DNA of 64,000 bases from Cytospora piceicola (Eukaryota; Ascomycota; Sordariomycetes; Diaporthales; Cytosporaceae). The notes below the pieces were generated by a model. The model saw nothing but the letters and a program-made list of their open reading frames with translations. It was not told the origin of the DNA and ran no database searches. The DNA lies in assembly GCA_023375675.1 (NCBI GenBank), contig JALQBC010000072.1:36290-100289 (forward strand). The letters run 5' to 3'. Shown piece after piece: positions 1-12,728 of the stretch; position 1 is the stretch's first letter; each line of letters begins with the position of its first letter. Both the position numbers and the translations under genes were made by a program.

Positions 1-820
1 CGTAAGTGGCGGCAAGCTCCTCGATGGTGGGTGGGTGATCCGAATCGACTTGGTTTCTGATGAAGGGACTGTTGAGCGCGTATACAGAAACGTTCTTGAC
101 ATGCTTTAGAAACGGCTGAAGGGCTCCAAAGACCGCGCCAGAGCCAAATCCATCGGGGGCGAGGAACAGGGCCCGATCCCCTGAGCCCGAAGCACCGCGG
201 TGCAAAAGTATCGAGGTCGCCTTCGCGTGACAAGATCTGTCGACCTCGGCCACCATACCACAGATCACCCGGACGCTCCTGGACTCATGGCTTTTGCTTT
301 CAGACCAGTCGACGTGGGCGAACCCGGAATCCCGCATAGCTCTCTCCCAGGCCCACGGACTCTGGAGAGCATAACTGCGGCCATCATCGAACAGCCACCA
401 GCCATCCAGTAAGCCCCAGACCAGGTCGTACCAGGCTATCTTCTGCGTCAGCTCCACCAGCGCCACACACCCGTCGTCAGGCCGCACCAGCTTACGGATG
501 TTGGACAGGCTTCGCCGCAGGTCACGCGTGGCGTGGATGCAGTTGCTAGATACAACGACATGGTAGCGTCCCAGCAGTGCCTCCGGGGGTTCGTCCTCAA
601 TGTTTAGTTTCAAAAATTCCATACCGGCGATACCCTTGAATGTAGAGTTCTTGGAACGCGCGAGAAGTGATGCGGAGAGCTCCGTGAAAGTATACGTGAA
701 GGGAAGTCCGGTGGCTTGAAGGAGCGGCACGAGATGCTTGGTGGTGCCGCCTGTGCCGGCACCGATCTCAAGGACACAGAAGGGCTCATCGGCTGAAGCT
801 TTCGAGGAGATGGTGGTTGC
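1..820 (-). CDS. Non-reducing polyketide synthase, 3' fragment (C-methyltransferase and start of thioesterase)
   Basis: One uninterrupted frame of about 273 codons runs from 820 off the left edge. It begins inside a C-methyltransferase domain: SAM motif I VLEIGAGTGGTTKHL lies near 735-778, then NCIHATRDL and the Trp-rich box GLLDGWWLFDDGR, both typical of CMeT domains in fungal non-reducing PKSs. It then enters an alpha/beta-hydrolase thioesterase (ALFLAPDGFGSG near 150-175); the catalytic serine would lie beyond the window. The order CMeT-TE fits a non-reducing PKS that methylates and then releases an aromatic polyketide. The upstream KS, AT, PT and ACP domains are absent: an in-frame TGA lies at 821-823, followed by AT-rich sequence. 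No start codon is available, so this is either a 5'-truncated gene or an exon whose upstream part was destroyed. Domain calls are firm; whether it is expressed is unknown. Confidence 0.85.
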
Positions 821-829
821 TCAATGATA

Positions 830-1740
830 TTACACTTGCTAAAACAGATGAGTTTATAGGATGTAATCAATTATATATTCTGAAATAACCGCCCTGTAAC
901 ACTAACAAAGTATCCTAATAGCTATATTATGCAGTCTGCTTCTAGTATTAAGTATTCCTTACCTGGGATTTACTTAGATAGCTAATAAATCTAATTTAAA
1001 GTATTCAATCCGTATTGAATTAGATATATAATATTAGTAAGTTATTAACAAGTTGTTCTAATAGTCTTAATACATATTAATACAACTGCTAAGGCTTTAA
1101 AGATTAATAAAAGTAATATATAAAGTAATATAGAATATAACATTTTATAGACAGTAAATACTTCTTATATTTATTAAAGCTAAAACTTAGAATACTTTAT
1201 AACTTTTTGCATTATTATAATATAAGCGAACTTAAAGTAAGAAATATAAGACTAATATATTTAATATTATTATAAGTTATTTACTATTTATATATATAAG
1301 TAATACTTACTTATATATAAGTATAAGTTAATAAATACTTTAAATTATAAAAGCTATACTTATTAGTTTATACTTTTTTTACTATATTATAGTGTTTAGA
1401 ACTTACTTTATAAGTATACTATTTTTGTAAACAGATTTATTAAAAGCTAGATTTAAGTTTATACTTAATATTCGATGTCTTATATAAATAAAAGTGAGGT
1501 TATCTAGGGTATATAGCTATATAATAGGTGTTATATCTACTTAAAATAGGCGGTTTAAAAAATAACTAGCTAATTAAATATAATATAGTAAATAGTAAGG
1601 CAGAAGGTCTTAAAGGCATATAAACGTTCCTTTTCCTTCTGCTACTACGATTGATACACTTATTAACCCTATATGAATCCTTTTATATTTGATAGGATTA
1701 GATAAGTTTCTCGTTCTACCCGGCATAATATTATTGTCGA
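830..1740. repeat. AT-rich block, RIP-like
   Basis: About 900 bp composed almost entirely of A and T, rich in TATA and TAAT words, with no usable frame. It starts directly at the broken end of the PKS frame. The composition fits a transposon or duplicated segment mutated by RIP (C to T changes), but no family can be recognised. Confidence 0.7.
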
Positions 1741-3781
1741 ATCAATTCACGCCGCGCCACCGGAACCAACCACAACTCAGCTATTAGTGACGTAGGCACG
1801 CAGCAAGAGACATGGTAGATTGTTCCTACAATGACTCTATCTGTCTAATGCATCCCCGTAAATGATGTTTGATCTACACGTCTGTTTGAAATACGGATCA
1901 TGCTTTGTGTCGGATAAAGCTCGGTCTCCGAATCGTGATCTGGTTGATCACTAAAGTACAGATGTAGTCATGTACGAGATCAGCTGACAAGGCTGGCAAC
2001 GTTAGAGTAACAACATTGAGGGCCGCGTCTGCCCCAGTGTTTTCGCCCTGTTGACGCGTAACCAGTCGACTCAACGGCGAGGATGTGAATATAGATCGCA
2101 ATTTATCACCTGGAATCAGCGTTGAAGACATCATCACCGGCTAATAGGACCGGCACGCAACACTAGATGTGGTATCATTGGCGTGGGGTGGTTGCCGTTG
2201 ACTTCGGAACTTGCAGCTTGATTGTATGAGGGAAGTTCATGCCTGAACCACCATTGGGGAGAAACACTACACGTCACGATCATGCCAAGGTCGTTATCGT
2301 CTTTTGTGCAGGTGGGCGATGTCGAAACATGACGGCAGGAGGCCAGGCACACGTTATGGTTCTTGTCAACCAAGGTGTTGCGCGGAGTGCTCCGCCATGT
2401 AAAGGATAGGTCAGTTTGGCAAAGACCGATGGTCTCTCAACCCGGTTCAGATGATACAGGATTGATTTGAAATACCGAGGGGTACAACAACCAACACTGT
2501 AGCATCAACTGGTTCAAATGAAATACGAGTCTAGCTGCGGTGGTCAGCCACGGGCCGCTGCAAGGCTTGAGGTCACATGTATATGGGGTACCCAGATACA
2601 GACCTGTCTCTTCCGGGAGCCGGCAGATGATCTGCATATCATGCACTTGTGAGTTTAGATGAAACGCCATGTTGACGATTGGAGACTATAATGATCTATC
2701 AACCTTCAACGTACCATGACTCTCGGGGGATTTGTAAGCGATGTGTTTGCAATAGTCGGAGTCGTGTGTCCGACGTGTCCAATAGGGAAGCAAGTGGCTG
2801 ACTCTAGATATATGCGAGCGACATTTGATAAACTTGCTGACTGCAGGTATATACCAAGCGATCAACAAGATAAGAGCCAAGGGCGGGGAGGTCGGGAAGC
2901 CACTGAGTACCTAAGTAGTTTCAGACGCATGCAAGCCATCACTCCTCCTTCCTTGTTAATTAGCGATATTGGACCCTAACCGGTCTTCAAACTTGTGTAT
3001 ACAAGGAGCTGACCACCCTCTTTAGAACCAGTTCCCCGCCTGTCTAGTCGGTCATTGGTCCGGTGAGGAGAGTTTAAGTCCGGTGTTATCACAGCGACGA
3101 TATCTCCAGATTATCACATTCCGAGGTGACCCTTCATTATCCATGTGGTAGCAGTACTTACAAGCTAATCATCGACAAGTTACCCATCTCAAACCTCGTA
3201 CTCATACCTCGGCTGTGCTTGATCATATCCGGGCGCATCTGGTCCACCCTGGGGCAAAGTGACCTGGGTCCGCCTAATGTTGCATTATACGAATTAGTGT
3301 GCTCGGGATGACAACTAAAAACGTCAAACCGGGGTGCAAAGGCGATGCATTATATCATTCATGCTAGCTATGCGGTATTGATATCCCATTGTAGACAATG
3401 TGCTTACTCCATAGGCTTGTTGCAGATCCGATATCTGGCCTTGACCAACCTTTGCCTTCGCGTCAAGACATTGTAATGAGTAACACAATGATCCAGGAAG
3501 GCGTTTCTAATGGCTCTCACAATGCCGACAGTCCCAGTCGAAAATGCGCGGGAATTTCAGATGAAGACATCAATCGATCGTAAGTCTGTTGTAATTCTCT
3601 TCCTTTCGAATCCATTTCATAATCAATCTTTCAGTCTGTGGTGAGTGACCTCTCCGGAGTGGGTTCCTGACTTATTCTTGTTCTTTTCCCTTTTTTTCTT
3701 CTCAAGGTAGCATCCCTATGAGTTTCACATCTCCATCCCCCTGAGCTTTCCGGGGATTGTTCTCCCGGTGTCTCTGTGAAT
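1741..3781. other. Intergenic region without a recognisable gene
   Basis: Base composition returns to normal, but only short frames under 90 codons occur. I looked on the minus strand for missing PKS domains (KS, AT, PT or ACP motifs) and found none. The last 180 bp, downstream of the P450 stop, is pyrimidine-rich. Confidence 0.6.
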
Positions 3782-5949
3782 CTAATTTCGTACATTTATC
3801 GTGCAGTAAAAGCCTCTCTGCTTCAAGAACCAACCGTTCTCCACTGTGAAAGCCTGGGGGTCGATGATGTGTATCTGTAATCTCCCATCAGCTGCCATTT
3901 TCTGCTTCACACGGTATTTGTGGCTACTGGAACTCACATCGTAATTTCTGATCAAAAAAGGTATAAGCTTCTTCACCTCCAATATGCCTATGTGCTTGCC
4001 TAGGCATACACGTCTTCCAGCGCCAAACTTAGCCCAGCAGGTGTCAGTCGTTGCGTAACATGATGGGCCAGGGTTGAGATACCCCAAACACCAAAGCCAA
4101 GTACATCGTAGTGCCGGACTCACAGTAAGCATGCTGTGCTCGAGTTTCGTCTTATGAGCTTCGTCACTGCAGAGCCACCTCTCTGGGCTCCATTCCTCAG
4201 CATTGGCTCCGAACGTCGCCTCGTGTCGATTGACCACGTAGGGGTTCCCGCCGACCAAGGTCCCTTCGGGCAAATGGCGGCCCAGCACGGTAACGCCACC
4301 TGCGGGCACAACACGCTCTAACGGGAGCGCAAACGGCGGGTGCATCCGCACACCCTCCTGGACGCAGGCATCGAGATATGGCAGGTCTCGGACCTGGTTC
4401 CATTTGGGATAGGGCAGGGAAAGGTCTGAATCGTCGAGCTCTCGCTGTAGCTTCTGGAGCGAGTCTGGATGTGAGAGTAGGTTATCTACATATGTAGTCA
4501 CAGGTATGAGAAAGCAGAATTCAAGATGGCGTCTTCATGCCCCGAACGGCTGTGGGAGACTCACTGCATTGAGGTTAGTCTGGGAACCAAGATGGAGTTC
4601 TGGATTATATGAAGAAGCATGGAATTGCACGTACCACATCACTGTCCGCATCACTGTACCTGTGGAGTCGGAGCCAGCGATGACATTAGAGAATGTCCAA
4701 GCGGTTGAAGCCCTACCACAATACCATCGGCATTCATTAGATATGCAAAAACCCAAAATTCATACGTATGCAAACATGGATGAAAGAAAGAAAATAAACA
4801 TGGCGGCCGGCGAAGGGGTTGGGGGAGTAAGGTCGTCACTCTTACCAGGGCGGTATATCGGGGTGGGCTTTTTGAATCTCCAGAAAGTGAGCCAAGAAGT
4901 CCTTCTCGGGTTTGCTGTTAGAGTCAGACTGGTCGTCGTCTGTACTGATTCTGTCTAGCCGTTGGCGAACAGTCTTGAATACAAACCCAAGAATTGCCAT
5001 TCCAGGTGTCCGCCGTAGACCGTGGACAATTCTGTTCTTGTATAGCAAGGGGTCTAGCCAGGTGATTTGTGTCATCTAAGGGATCAAAAGTCAGCTATCC
5101 AGCAGCCACCAAAAGGTGGTTATCCTGAAGATAGGGTCTGTTGTGTGCTGAGAACACAAACCGGTGCTGCGGTCTTCATGAATTCGAAGATTGCGTCCAG
5201 CATCCCTTCAACATCTTTGCCCGAATCGAGGAACCCATATCTCTTTGAGAAGGACATTGTCCCCATAACATCAAATGCAAAGTATTGTATCCATTCGCCG
5301 AGGTCGAATGTTATGCCCGTGCCTGTGAACCGCTTATCAAGTTGATCGGACAAGCAGGAGAGCACTCCGTCAACAAGACCCTCGAACATTACCACGTTGG
5401 AGAGTGAAAATAGCGGTGCGATAGGATTCTTGATTCGTTTGTGCATCTGCTCGTCCTGTGTGTTAAATACAGCCAGCATGGAACCGCGCTCTCGTGTGTA
5501 AGGCCGCAACGTGGCATAAAAATCAGCCTACACGAAGAAACATTGGAAGTTAGCCGTGCAATTGATCGTGATCAGGGATGGGCTCCGACAAGAACCTTTG
5601 GAAAACCCGGCCTAATCGGATAGACTGTATGGATAGCCTCCGGATTGCTGAAGGACACCATATTTGGCCCCATCCGTACAACTTCGCCATACTTGGCGTG
5701 CACGGCCTGATGATACAGATGCGCGCGCCCCGTTTTGACCCACCAAACTCTTTGCAAGTTGGTAAAGCCAGCGAGGAAGGGGCCTGAGATGTGCCTCAAA
5801 CGGTACCATGTCTGAAAAAGCTGCAAGATGATGGCTGTGGCTACTGCTCCCATGGCCAACCAGATTGCTCGCGCGCCATCAATTTCTTTCATGCTGCTCA
5901 ATGTGGACGCCCATGGTGAACTGAGCGCATTTACGGAAGTCTCATCCAT
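3782..5949 (-). CDS. Cytochrome P450 monooxygenase (pisatin demethylase / benzoate hydroxylase-like)
   Basis: A membrane-anchored haem monooxygenase, expected to hydroxylate or demethylate the pathway intermediate at the ER. Proposed exons: 5949-5596, 5527-5162, 5075-4846, 4712-4660, 4485-4124 and 4027-3782, giving about 536 residues. Visible parts are an N-terminal hydrophobic anchor (residues about 27-45), I-helix AGSDST (exon 4), K-helix EGVR (exon 5), PERW, and the haem loop [12 protein letters not shown] with Cys near residue 463. The splice between exons 4 and 5 is the weak point: the only consensus pair that keeps the frame shortens helix I by about eight residues. The exon 6 acceptor is AAG, not YAG. 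It is transcribed toward the PKS fragment and is most like the pisatin-demethylase class by overall pattern. The exact reaction cannot be read from sequence. Confidence 0.85.
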
Positions 5950-7527
5950 TGCGATATTTTCTGTTAACTAATGCTGCGAAAAGATTGCCATGAAGGGGAA
6001 GTTTTAACGCATGAGTGACAGTTCGCCGGGTTGCTGGAGAGGTCAAACCGGATTTCATATTCCAGCCAAGATGCGATGCCCAACCTTCCCCGACAGTGAC
6101 TGCTCGGTTGTTTACGTTCCGTGTTCTCGCATTTCTCCATTGCATATAATTCGTCATTTAGCTAGCTAGATTATACAAGCAATAGCGTGGAATAAACTTA
6201 TTAGTTAAAGGCTAAAAACCCTTATTACACCACCCTTATTTTAATTCTACTTTACTATATATTAAACTGCTTTTCCTAAAGATACATATATACTAGTAAC
6301 TAGTATAATTTGACCTATAAACTATAAATAGTATATAAACTTTCTGATATATAAAGCTAAGCCTTATAAAATAAAATAATATTTATATTTCTATAAAGGG
6401 ATTTATATGTATTTATTACTTACTAAATACAGTATATATAAGTATATTATAATTATATATATATTATATATAATAGAAAGTATATTATAAATGTAGAATA
6501 TAAAGTTATTAAGTTATATATTTAATATAAATAAGTATATTTATAAAATAGTAATTAGTATTAGTTTTTATTATAAACTTAAGGTTCTTTAATAAAGTAA
6601 TATCTTATATTAAAGTATAAATAAACGGCTTTTAAAACTTCTACTAGCTTAAAATAACCTTATAAAGGTTTATAATAACTAAAACAAATTAAGGCTATAG
6701 TTTTTATAATCGATTTCTTTTATTAAGGTCAAGGTTAAGGTACTAGCGATCTAAATAAGCGGCTTATAAAGGAGGGTAGCCTACTTATAGGGCTACTAAC
6801 TTAGTTACTATATAAAGCAAACTTTTTAGTAATATCGCTACATTATTATACTATGTACCTAGGTACTGGAACCTTCTATAGTCAGGTTTTGGGTACTACG
6901 ACATGCCCTACCCCCCTACAGGTGCTATATTCTGGTGAACGTGGAAATACTGGCCAGTGACGGACATACGGATGGAAGAGCGAGTATCGCGATGAGACGT
7001 GTACATCCAAGTACCTACTAGTATATTGATAGTCTCAAGGTTCGGAGAGCTCCGGCGGGGCCTCGGGAACAATGCTGTCAGTTCTGATATCTGTCCCTGT
7101 TATCTGCATTGTGCTTACTACGAGCATGGTGACTACATATGTCATTAACGAACGGTTCGTGAAGTCCTCCATATACGGTGCTACACACCTTCATGCAGTC
7201 CTCCACTCCCACCTGCAGGTCCTAATCAATGATCTGAACAACACGTTAATGAGGCAAGATATCCCGAGGTCACCTTCCATCCTGGTCGTGCCCCAGCAAC
7301 TCACACATGAATGAAGTCAAACGAGAACAACTTATGATACATACCTTTGTACGTATCTCGATGCTCGGTGTTGATAACAGGCGAGTATTGAGCCCCATAG
7401 TTAGAGGCGTGCCTTGTTGAGAAACAGCTTCAACAGTTTCCCTGGAACCTTGTTATTGTGTTTGAGTCCACAAGATACAACTTCTTATACCTACCTAATT
7501 GAACGGCGGAGGCACGATATCACAACA
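5950..7527. other. Divergent intergenic region with an AT-rich block
   Basis: This separates the minus-strand P450 from the plus-strand O-methyltransferase, so it should hold both promoters. Its centre (about 6160-6860) is an AT-rich, RIP-like block without a gene. About 650 bp of ordinary sequence precedes the methyltransferase start. No transcription-factor site could be assigned with confidence. Confidence 0.6.
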
Positions 7528-9057
7528 ATGAACGAAGCTTGCCAGCCTATCGACGAGGTCCTCAGGAGTCTGAATACAACCAATACAGAAGGATTTGCCA
7601 ACGACGGAGACCGGATCAATGTGCTCCTAGCTGCATACGCTCTCATCGGTCGTCTTGAGACACCATGGGAGACCGTGACGAGGTTGTGCATGAACCAAGT
7701 GAGGTCACCCTGCCCAAGAACCTCTCGCACATTAGCTGACAAAGAGCATTTCTGCAGCCCGCCTTAGGGGCCAGCCTGAAGGTGGCCAAGGACCTTCAGC
7801 TGTTTGAGAAGTGGCACGAGAGAGGTGATTCCTCTGAAGAAAGTAATGACCTGGCGGCTCTTGTTCAATGTGACCCCGTGTTACTCGGTCAGTTCACGAC
7901 CCCTTTGAAGCTCTCTCGTTGCGCCACTACAGAACCTGGAGTATGAATCGGGGGCATAGCCATAATCACGCTGCGTACCCCGCTTTGTATGAACATAGAT
8001 ATTGACCTTGGATTAGCTCGCATTCTCCGGCATCTGGCAGCAAACCATATGCTGCAAGAGGTGTCGCCCGGCGTTTTCAAACCCACCAGATTTTCTCTCT
8101 CGCTCCTCGAGCCTGTGTTCGGAGAGTGGATCAATTACCTGTAAGAGGACGCTGTACTCTATCTGATTGGAAACAAGAAGAATGAGGAGGGGGATAGTTC
8201 GGTCCTGCCCCAAGACTACAGGTGCTGACTTCTCGTTACAGCTACGATTCCACGATTCCGTGTTTCTACAGGACCCCGGAGTATCTCCAGAAGACGAGCT
8301 ACAGAAATCCCACAGATCCAGCCGATGGCATTTTTCAGTACACCAAAGGGTACAAGGGAGATGTGTTCCAATACTACACTGACCACCCCCGTGAAGGCGC
8401 GTCGTTCAACCACGTCATGGGGGCCGTCATGTCCCACCAGGCCAGCTGGCTGGATATCATACCTGCCGAGACCTTCCTGGACGGTTCCGATCCGAGCCTA
8501 CCGCTCGTAGTTGACGTGGGTGGGAACGTAGGTCATGACATCGAGAGGTTCCGGTGTGTGTACCCAGACACTGCTGCGCAGCTGTATCTCCAAGACAGGG
8601 CCGCCGTGATCCAACTTTCCAAGTGTCCACAGCCTGTCAACAACATGGAACATGACTTCTTCCAGCCCCAGCCAGTCAAAGGTCGGTGCAGCTATGTCAT
8701 CACCCCTCCGAGGCTCGAGAAATTTGGCTTACTCTCGTCGCAGGTGCTCGCGTATACTACATGCACGGCGTCCTGCATGACTGGTCGGACGAGCCGGCAC
8801 GCAAGATTCTGCAGATGCTCAGGGGTTCCCTGAGGCCCGGCTACAGTAAGCTTTTGGTTCATGATCACGTTATCGCCGAAATGTCCGCCCATCCACACGC
8901 GACCTCATATGACTTGACCATGATGGTCAAAATTGCAGGGCAGGAGAGAACGCAGACGGAATGGCATGCTCTGCTCCATTCGGCTGGTTACAGAGTCATC
9001 AAGGTCTGGAGATCGCCTCTAGCAGCTCAGGCTATCATAGAGGCCGAGTTGGCCTGA
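7528..9057 (+). CDS. O-methyltransferase, COMT-type (SAM-dependent)
   Basis: Transfers a methyl group from SAM to a hydroxyl, most likely a phenol of the polyketide product. Five exons (7528-7698, 7758-7887, 8017-8140, 8242-8681, 8744-9057) join in frame to 392 residues, the usual length for this fungal family. An N-terminal winged-helix dimerisation part (RILRHLAANHMLQEV; GVFKPTRFS) is followed by the Rossmann domain. SAM motif I is VVDVGGNVGHD (about 231-239), with Asn-Val where GGGxGHD is more common. HDW at about 300-302 supplies the expected catalytic His. The start ATG is the first in the frame continuous with the conserved N-terminus; an earlier upstream frame in the same register lacks homology. 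It is related to aflatoxin/sterigmatocystin-type O-methyltransferases by pattern; the substrate is unknown. Confidence 0.9.
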
Positions 9058-9991
9058 TTGTCTACGTCAAGAAACAGGCTGCCAGGAGGGTATCTGATAG
9101 TGACGTTGGGTTCTTTCAAAGAGGGCTGGTATGTGATCTGTTGGTAGTGCCATTCTGGGGCTGCTGGGGACAACCCTCACGGCCCATACATATATATTTA
9201 CTCTAGTGGTTCTGGTGCCCTTCCTCTGCTCATCTTCAATCAATCAACTGCTCAATTGAATTTGGAATTCCTACAGCAATATTTGCGTGAGTCGTGTCAC
9301 TGGTTGGTGGTAGTCCGAGGAGAAGCAAAGCATCCGAACAGTCTTCTACTGCAGCTCTCATCGAACTTGCAAGCGTAGATTGGACGTTAAAACATTTTCT
9401 CTTGCTCTGAGTTCAAGACATCCCAGTCCTCGCTCTGTGAATCTTATGGAACTCAGCCTTTACCTAGCCAGTTCAGTACGGAATTTCCCTATGTTCCATT
9501 TATTTTTGTAGGGGATAATAATTATCTCAAAATGAAGCCATTTTTTTGCAATCCGTTGTTCTCATGCTGAAATGTCACACGAGCCACCACACGTGCGAAG
9601 GTACTACGGTGGTCACGCCTTTCTTCCTCCCATATTTTGGTGATCGAAACCATGATAAATAGTTTACTGAACTGTATACTTAGCTACTTTGAGTATTCAG
9701 GCACAATCAGCCCGATGACTTACACGTTTGTTGAAAGGATGAGTCCTCCAACGACACAGACGGTGTAAATGTCAGACTTAATGCTACTATACTAGAGGTC
9801 CAAAATGATATCGTGTATCTGTACTTTTTGCATACAGGTATATATGCTGACAGTAAACGTGTGACTCAAGCAACTTGATTGAAAGGACAATACCTGCAAT
9901 CTCACCGGCCTCACAACCTCATCCCAATGGCCCCAGTGGAATATGTAAAGCGATGTGGCTATGTTTACAATGTGACGCTCTTTCCATCTTC
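9058..9991. other. Convergent intergenic region
   Basis: Lies between the 3' ends of the O-methyltransferase and the second P450. No frame of credible length or recognisable motif occurs. It should contain both polyadenylation regions. Confidence 0.6.
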
Positions 9992-11941
9992 CTACGATAT
10001 AAGAACCCTAACGCCCTTGCTTCCCTTCTTCGGTAAAGGCACAAATAGATCGTGATCATATTTCACGTCATCCACGCTCGTTTCAAACAATTCCCACCGC
10101 GGGAAAACACGCAATGTCAACGCTGCTACAGCTAAATACAAGTTGCAGTACGCCAAGCTAGGAAATTGTTGAGTACATCAGCGACAGTTGGGCGCGTTCT
10201 GGCGGAGGTGGCTCACTTCATCCCGAGGCACTGCCTACTGCCCTTGGAAAATGGTGTCAAGCTGTTCTTCATCCGGCGCCGTTGAGCTTCTTCTAGATCA
10301 AGCCATCGCTCGGGCCTGAATCTGTCCGATTCAGGGAAAACATCCTCGTCGTGGTGGTTGATGGCGTTTGACATACCCATGGGGGTGCCACTTGGGATGG
10401 TGTACTTGATCTCCATGCCTTGAAAACGGCCACGATAAATTAGGTTCTCTTGAGGAGCAATCCTGGGAAGCCTCGATGGGACGCCGTAGGCAAGTCGCAG
10501 CCCTTCGGAGATAACTGCACTCAAGTAGGGCAGCTTTTCGAGAGAGAGCCATGCCAGATTAGTTGCGTTTGCGTCCTCAAGTTCTTTGCTCAGGTGGGCC
10601 AGAGTGTCCGGTTGATCCAACAGGTAGAAGGTGATCACAGTGAGTGTCCACTGCCGGAGCATTAGTAGTCGATCCAACGGTTGCACTTCATTGTATTCCG
10701 TTTGCTCGTCTCTGCAACTTACCGCAGTTGGATCAGTTCCGGCCGAGATCATGGAGAAGCCCTCGCCACCAAGGCGACGGTCTGTCTTCTCTGCATCGGG
10801 CAAAGAGGAATCGAGAATAGTGGTGAAAATACTTGGTCGTTCCTGTTTTATGCCGGCTTCACGGTCTTGTTTGGTTTTACGTATGCGAGCAGGCATTCTC
10901 TCGTCCATTTCTGTCAACATGTTTCTGAAGTCCTCTCCCGCCCATTTGGCAAATAGTGGTGCAATGTTAACAAGGACTCTCAGGGGTGGAAAGAAGCGAA
11001 ACAAAAATGTGCTTGCGAGAAGAGCGTTCAATGGCTCTCTGAAATTCGGCTCCCAGCCTTTCTGTGACGGCATTAATTGATGTATCATCTGCTTGGCCAA
11101 GGTCGTTGGGATACAAGAAAGTTGCTTACCTGGCTTATCAACCCAAAGGGTTCTCCAAAGCAATAGCCCGAGATAACATCGGAAGTGAAACAGCTGTATG
11201 CAGTGGTCACGTCGAGAGGTGTTTTGTTCGCGATGCCTTCGCTACTCATGAGAAGCCTCTTCACAAAAGTCGCATTGGGCAGGTAGATACAGACAGGGCT
11301 CGACTTACCAAGACTTATGATCTTGTCGCAAAGCTGGTCTGCCAGGTTTTTGATACCAGGCTCCAGTTTCGATATTTGCGCTCTCGAGAAAAACTTGTTC
11401 ACGACAGTGCGTCTGACGCGATGGAGGTCGTGTTGCACCGTCGCGAACATGGATGAAGTGATTGCTCCGGCAACAAAATTGAGAAAGTGCACTTGCTTGT
11501 CTCGCTTGCGGGCTCCTGTGGCATATATCTCGTCGACAAATTCTATGTCGTTGAAGTGAAGCTCCTCGGGGTTGATGCGCACGAGTGGACCTGATACCAC
11601 GTGTCAGTACTAGCCAACTGGCGCGAGAGAAAGCCGTCGTTATTACCATAGACCTCGTGCATTCGGATGATCTCCTCCGTGTATCTTCCACCCAGTACTA
11701 GGTCAAACCAGCCTTCATAAAGGAATGTTGCAGCTGCAAGTCTTGGCCCAGGGATATGGCTGAGGGGATGCAGGGGCGATATATTATACAGGACGCGGAT
11801 GAAACGATACACGATCCAAAGACCAAGTAAACGGAACAGAATGGCCTTGGTGAAGGAACTGGCAACAACGTTGAAGCCGGGCAGAGAGTACATTTTGGTG
11901 CTGTGGCGGAAACCACTGGCGATGCGAGTGCTTCCTTGCAA
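9992..11941 (-). CDS. Cytochrome P450 monooxygenase (trichodiene-oxygenase / CYP58-like)
   Basis: Five exons (11941-11647, 11590-11130, 11088-10723, 10650-10217, 10157-9992) sum to 573 residues. A final short exon restores the C-terminus after the haem loop ([15 protein letters not shown]...), so the gene does not end at the apparent stop near 10213. Features are an N-terminal anchor, [13 protein letters not shown]-helix SEGLR, PERW and the haem signature [12 protein letters not shown] with Cys about 515. This FSKGSRxCxG form is typical of the Tri4/CYP58-type family. The I-helix reads AGTDPT: proline replaces the conserved Thr/Ser after the acid, so oxygen activation may be atypical. A second in-frame Met (11893) could also be the start. 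It is transcribed divergently from the next P450. The precise oxidation is unknown. Confidence 0.88.
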
Positions 11942-12728
11942 GCTAGGTAGGGCTCAAATAATTATCTGCTAAGAGCAAGGAAAATTTCCATCGAGCGGCA
12001 GAGTCTTTAAGAAAGCGTCACGTCAATAAATCGGATGAGGGATTGGGAAGTGTATCGCGACGATATTTTGTCTCCCCTATACTCACATGTGCACTCTACC
12101 ACCACAATGAAGCCAATCAACCAAATCCCGGAAACTATCCCAGCTTCCCAAGGGTTGACGTCTGTCTCCTAACAAGCCAGAGCTCGCCCGGTTTGTCACT
12201 GTACATAGCCTGTCAAACTCTAAAGTACCCCTAGAACGCTGGAAGGGGTGGAGTGGAGTCCATTGTGGCCGTAGAGGTGGTAGGATCATACCCAACTAAT
12301 TGCCCGTCAGCTTACGCACCTTGCAGCAGCCAAAGCCAAAGTGGCTGGCTGTAGTAACTATGATCAGCCTATGGCGTGGCTTGTGGTCGCATATGATATA
12401 TGCTGTACCTTGTCAGACAGCACAGCACGTCTTCATGCATCGGGATTTGGTCCTCGGGATCCCAAACTGGCCAACATGGCGTGGGACGTCAGTCATGGTA
12501 TGTCCGGTTTTTGGCTGACTGAGCCCGACAGCCTCTGCGGAATTTCGGGGTCTTTCGGCCTCCCTCGTACAGAAATGCTATCATCAACTGGGCCACTGTA
12601 CTCCTGCCATCATGGTTTATATGGTATACGACTCGTCCAGGAACAAAGGGGGATCTTTCCAGAAACTACCACCAAAGGCGGGCGTACCGGCAAAAACCAA
12701 ATGAGATTAGAGCCGCGAGTAAGCAAAT
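11942..12728. promoter_or_regulatory. Shared promoter region of two divergent P450 genes
   Basis: 787 bp separate the start codons of the two divergently transcribed P450 genes, so both promoters must lie here; co-regulation is plausible but inferred. The longest frame inside (12341-12973) overlaps the downstream P450 and shows no family motif. Confidence 0.5.

Noticed and set aside
1741..3781. Possible missing N-terminal PKS domains on the minus strand
   Set aside because: No KS, AT, PT or ACP motif was recognised in any frame; only short unrelated frames are present.
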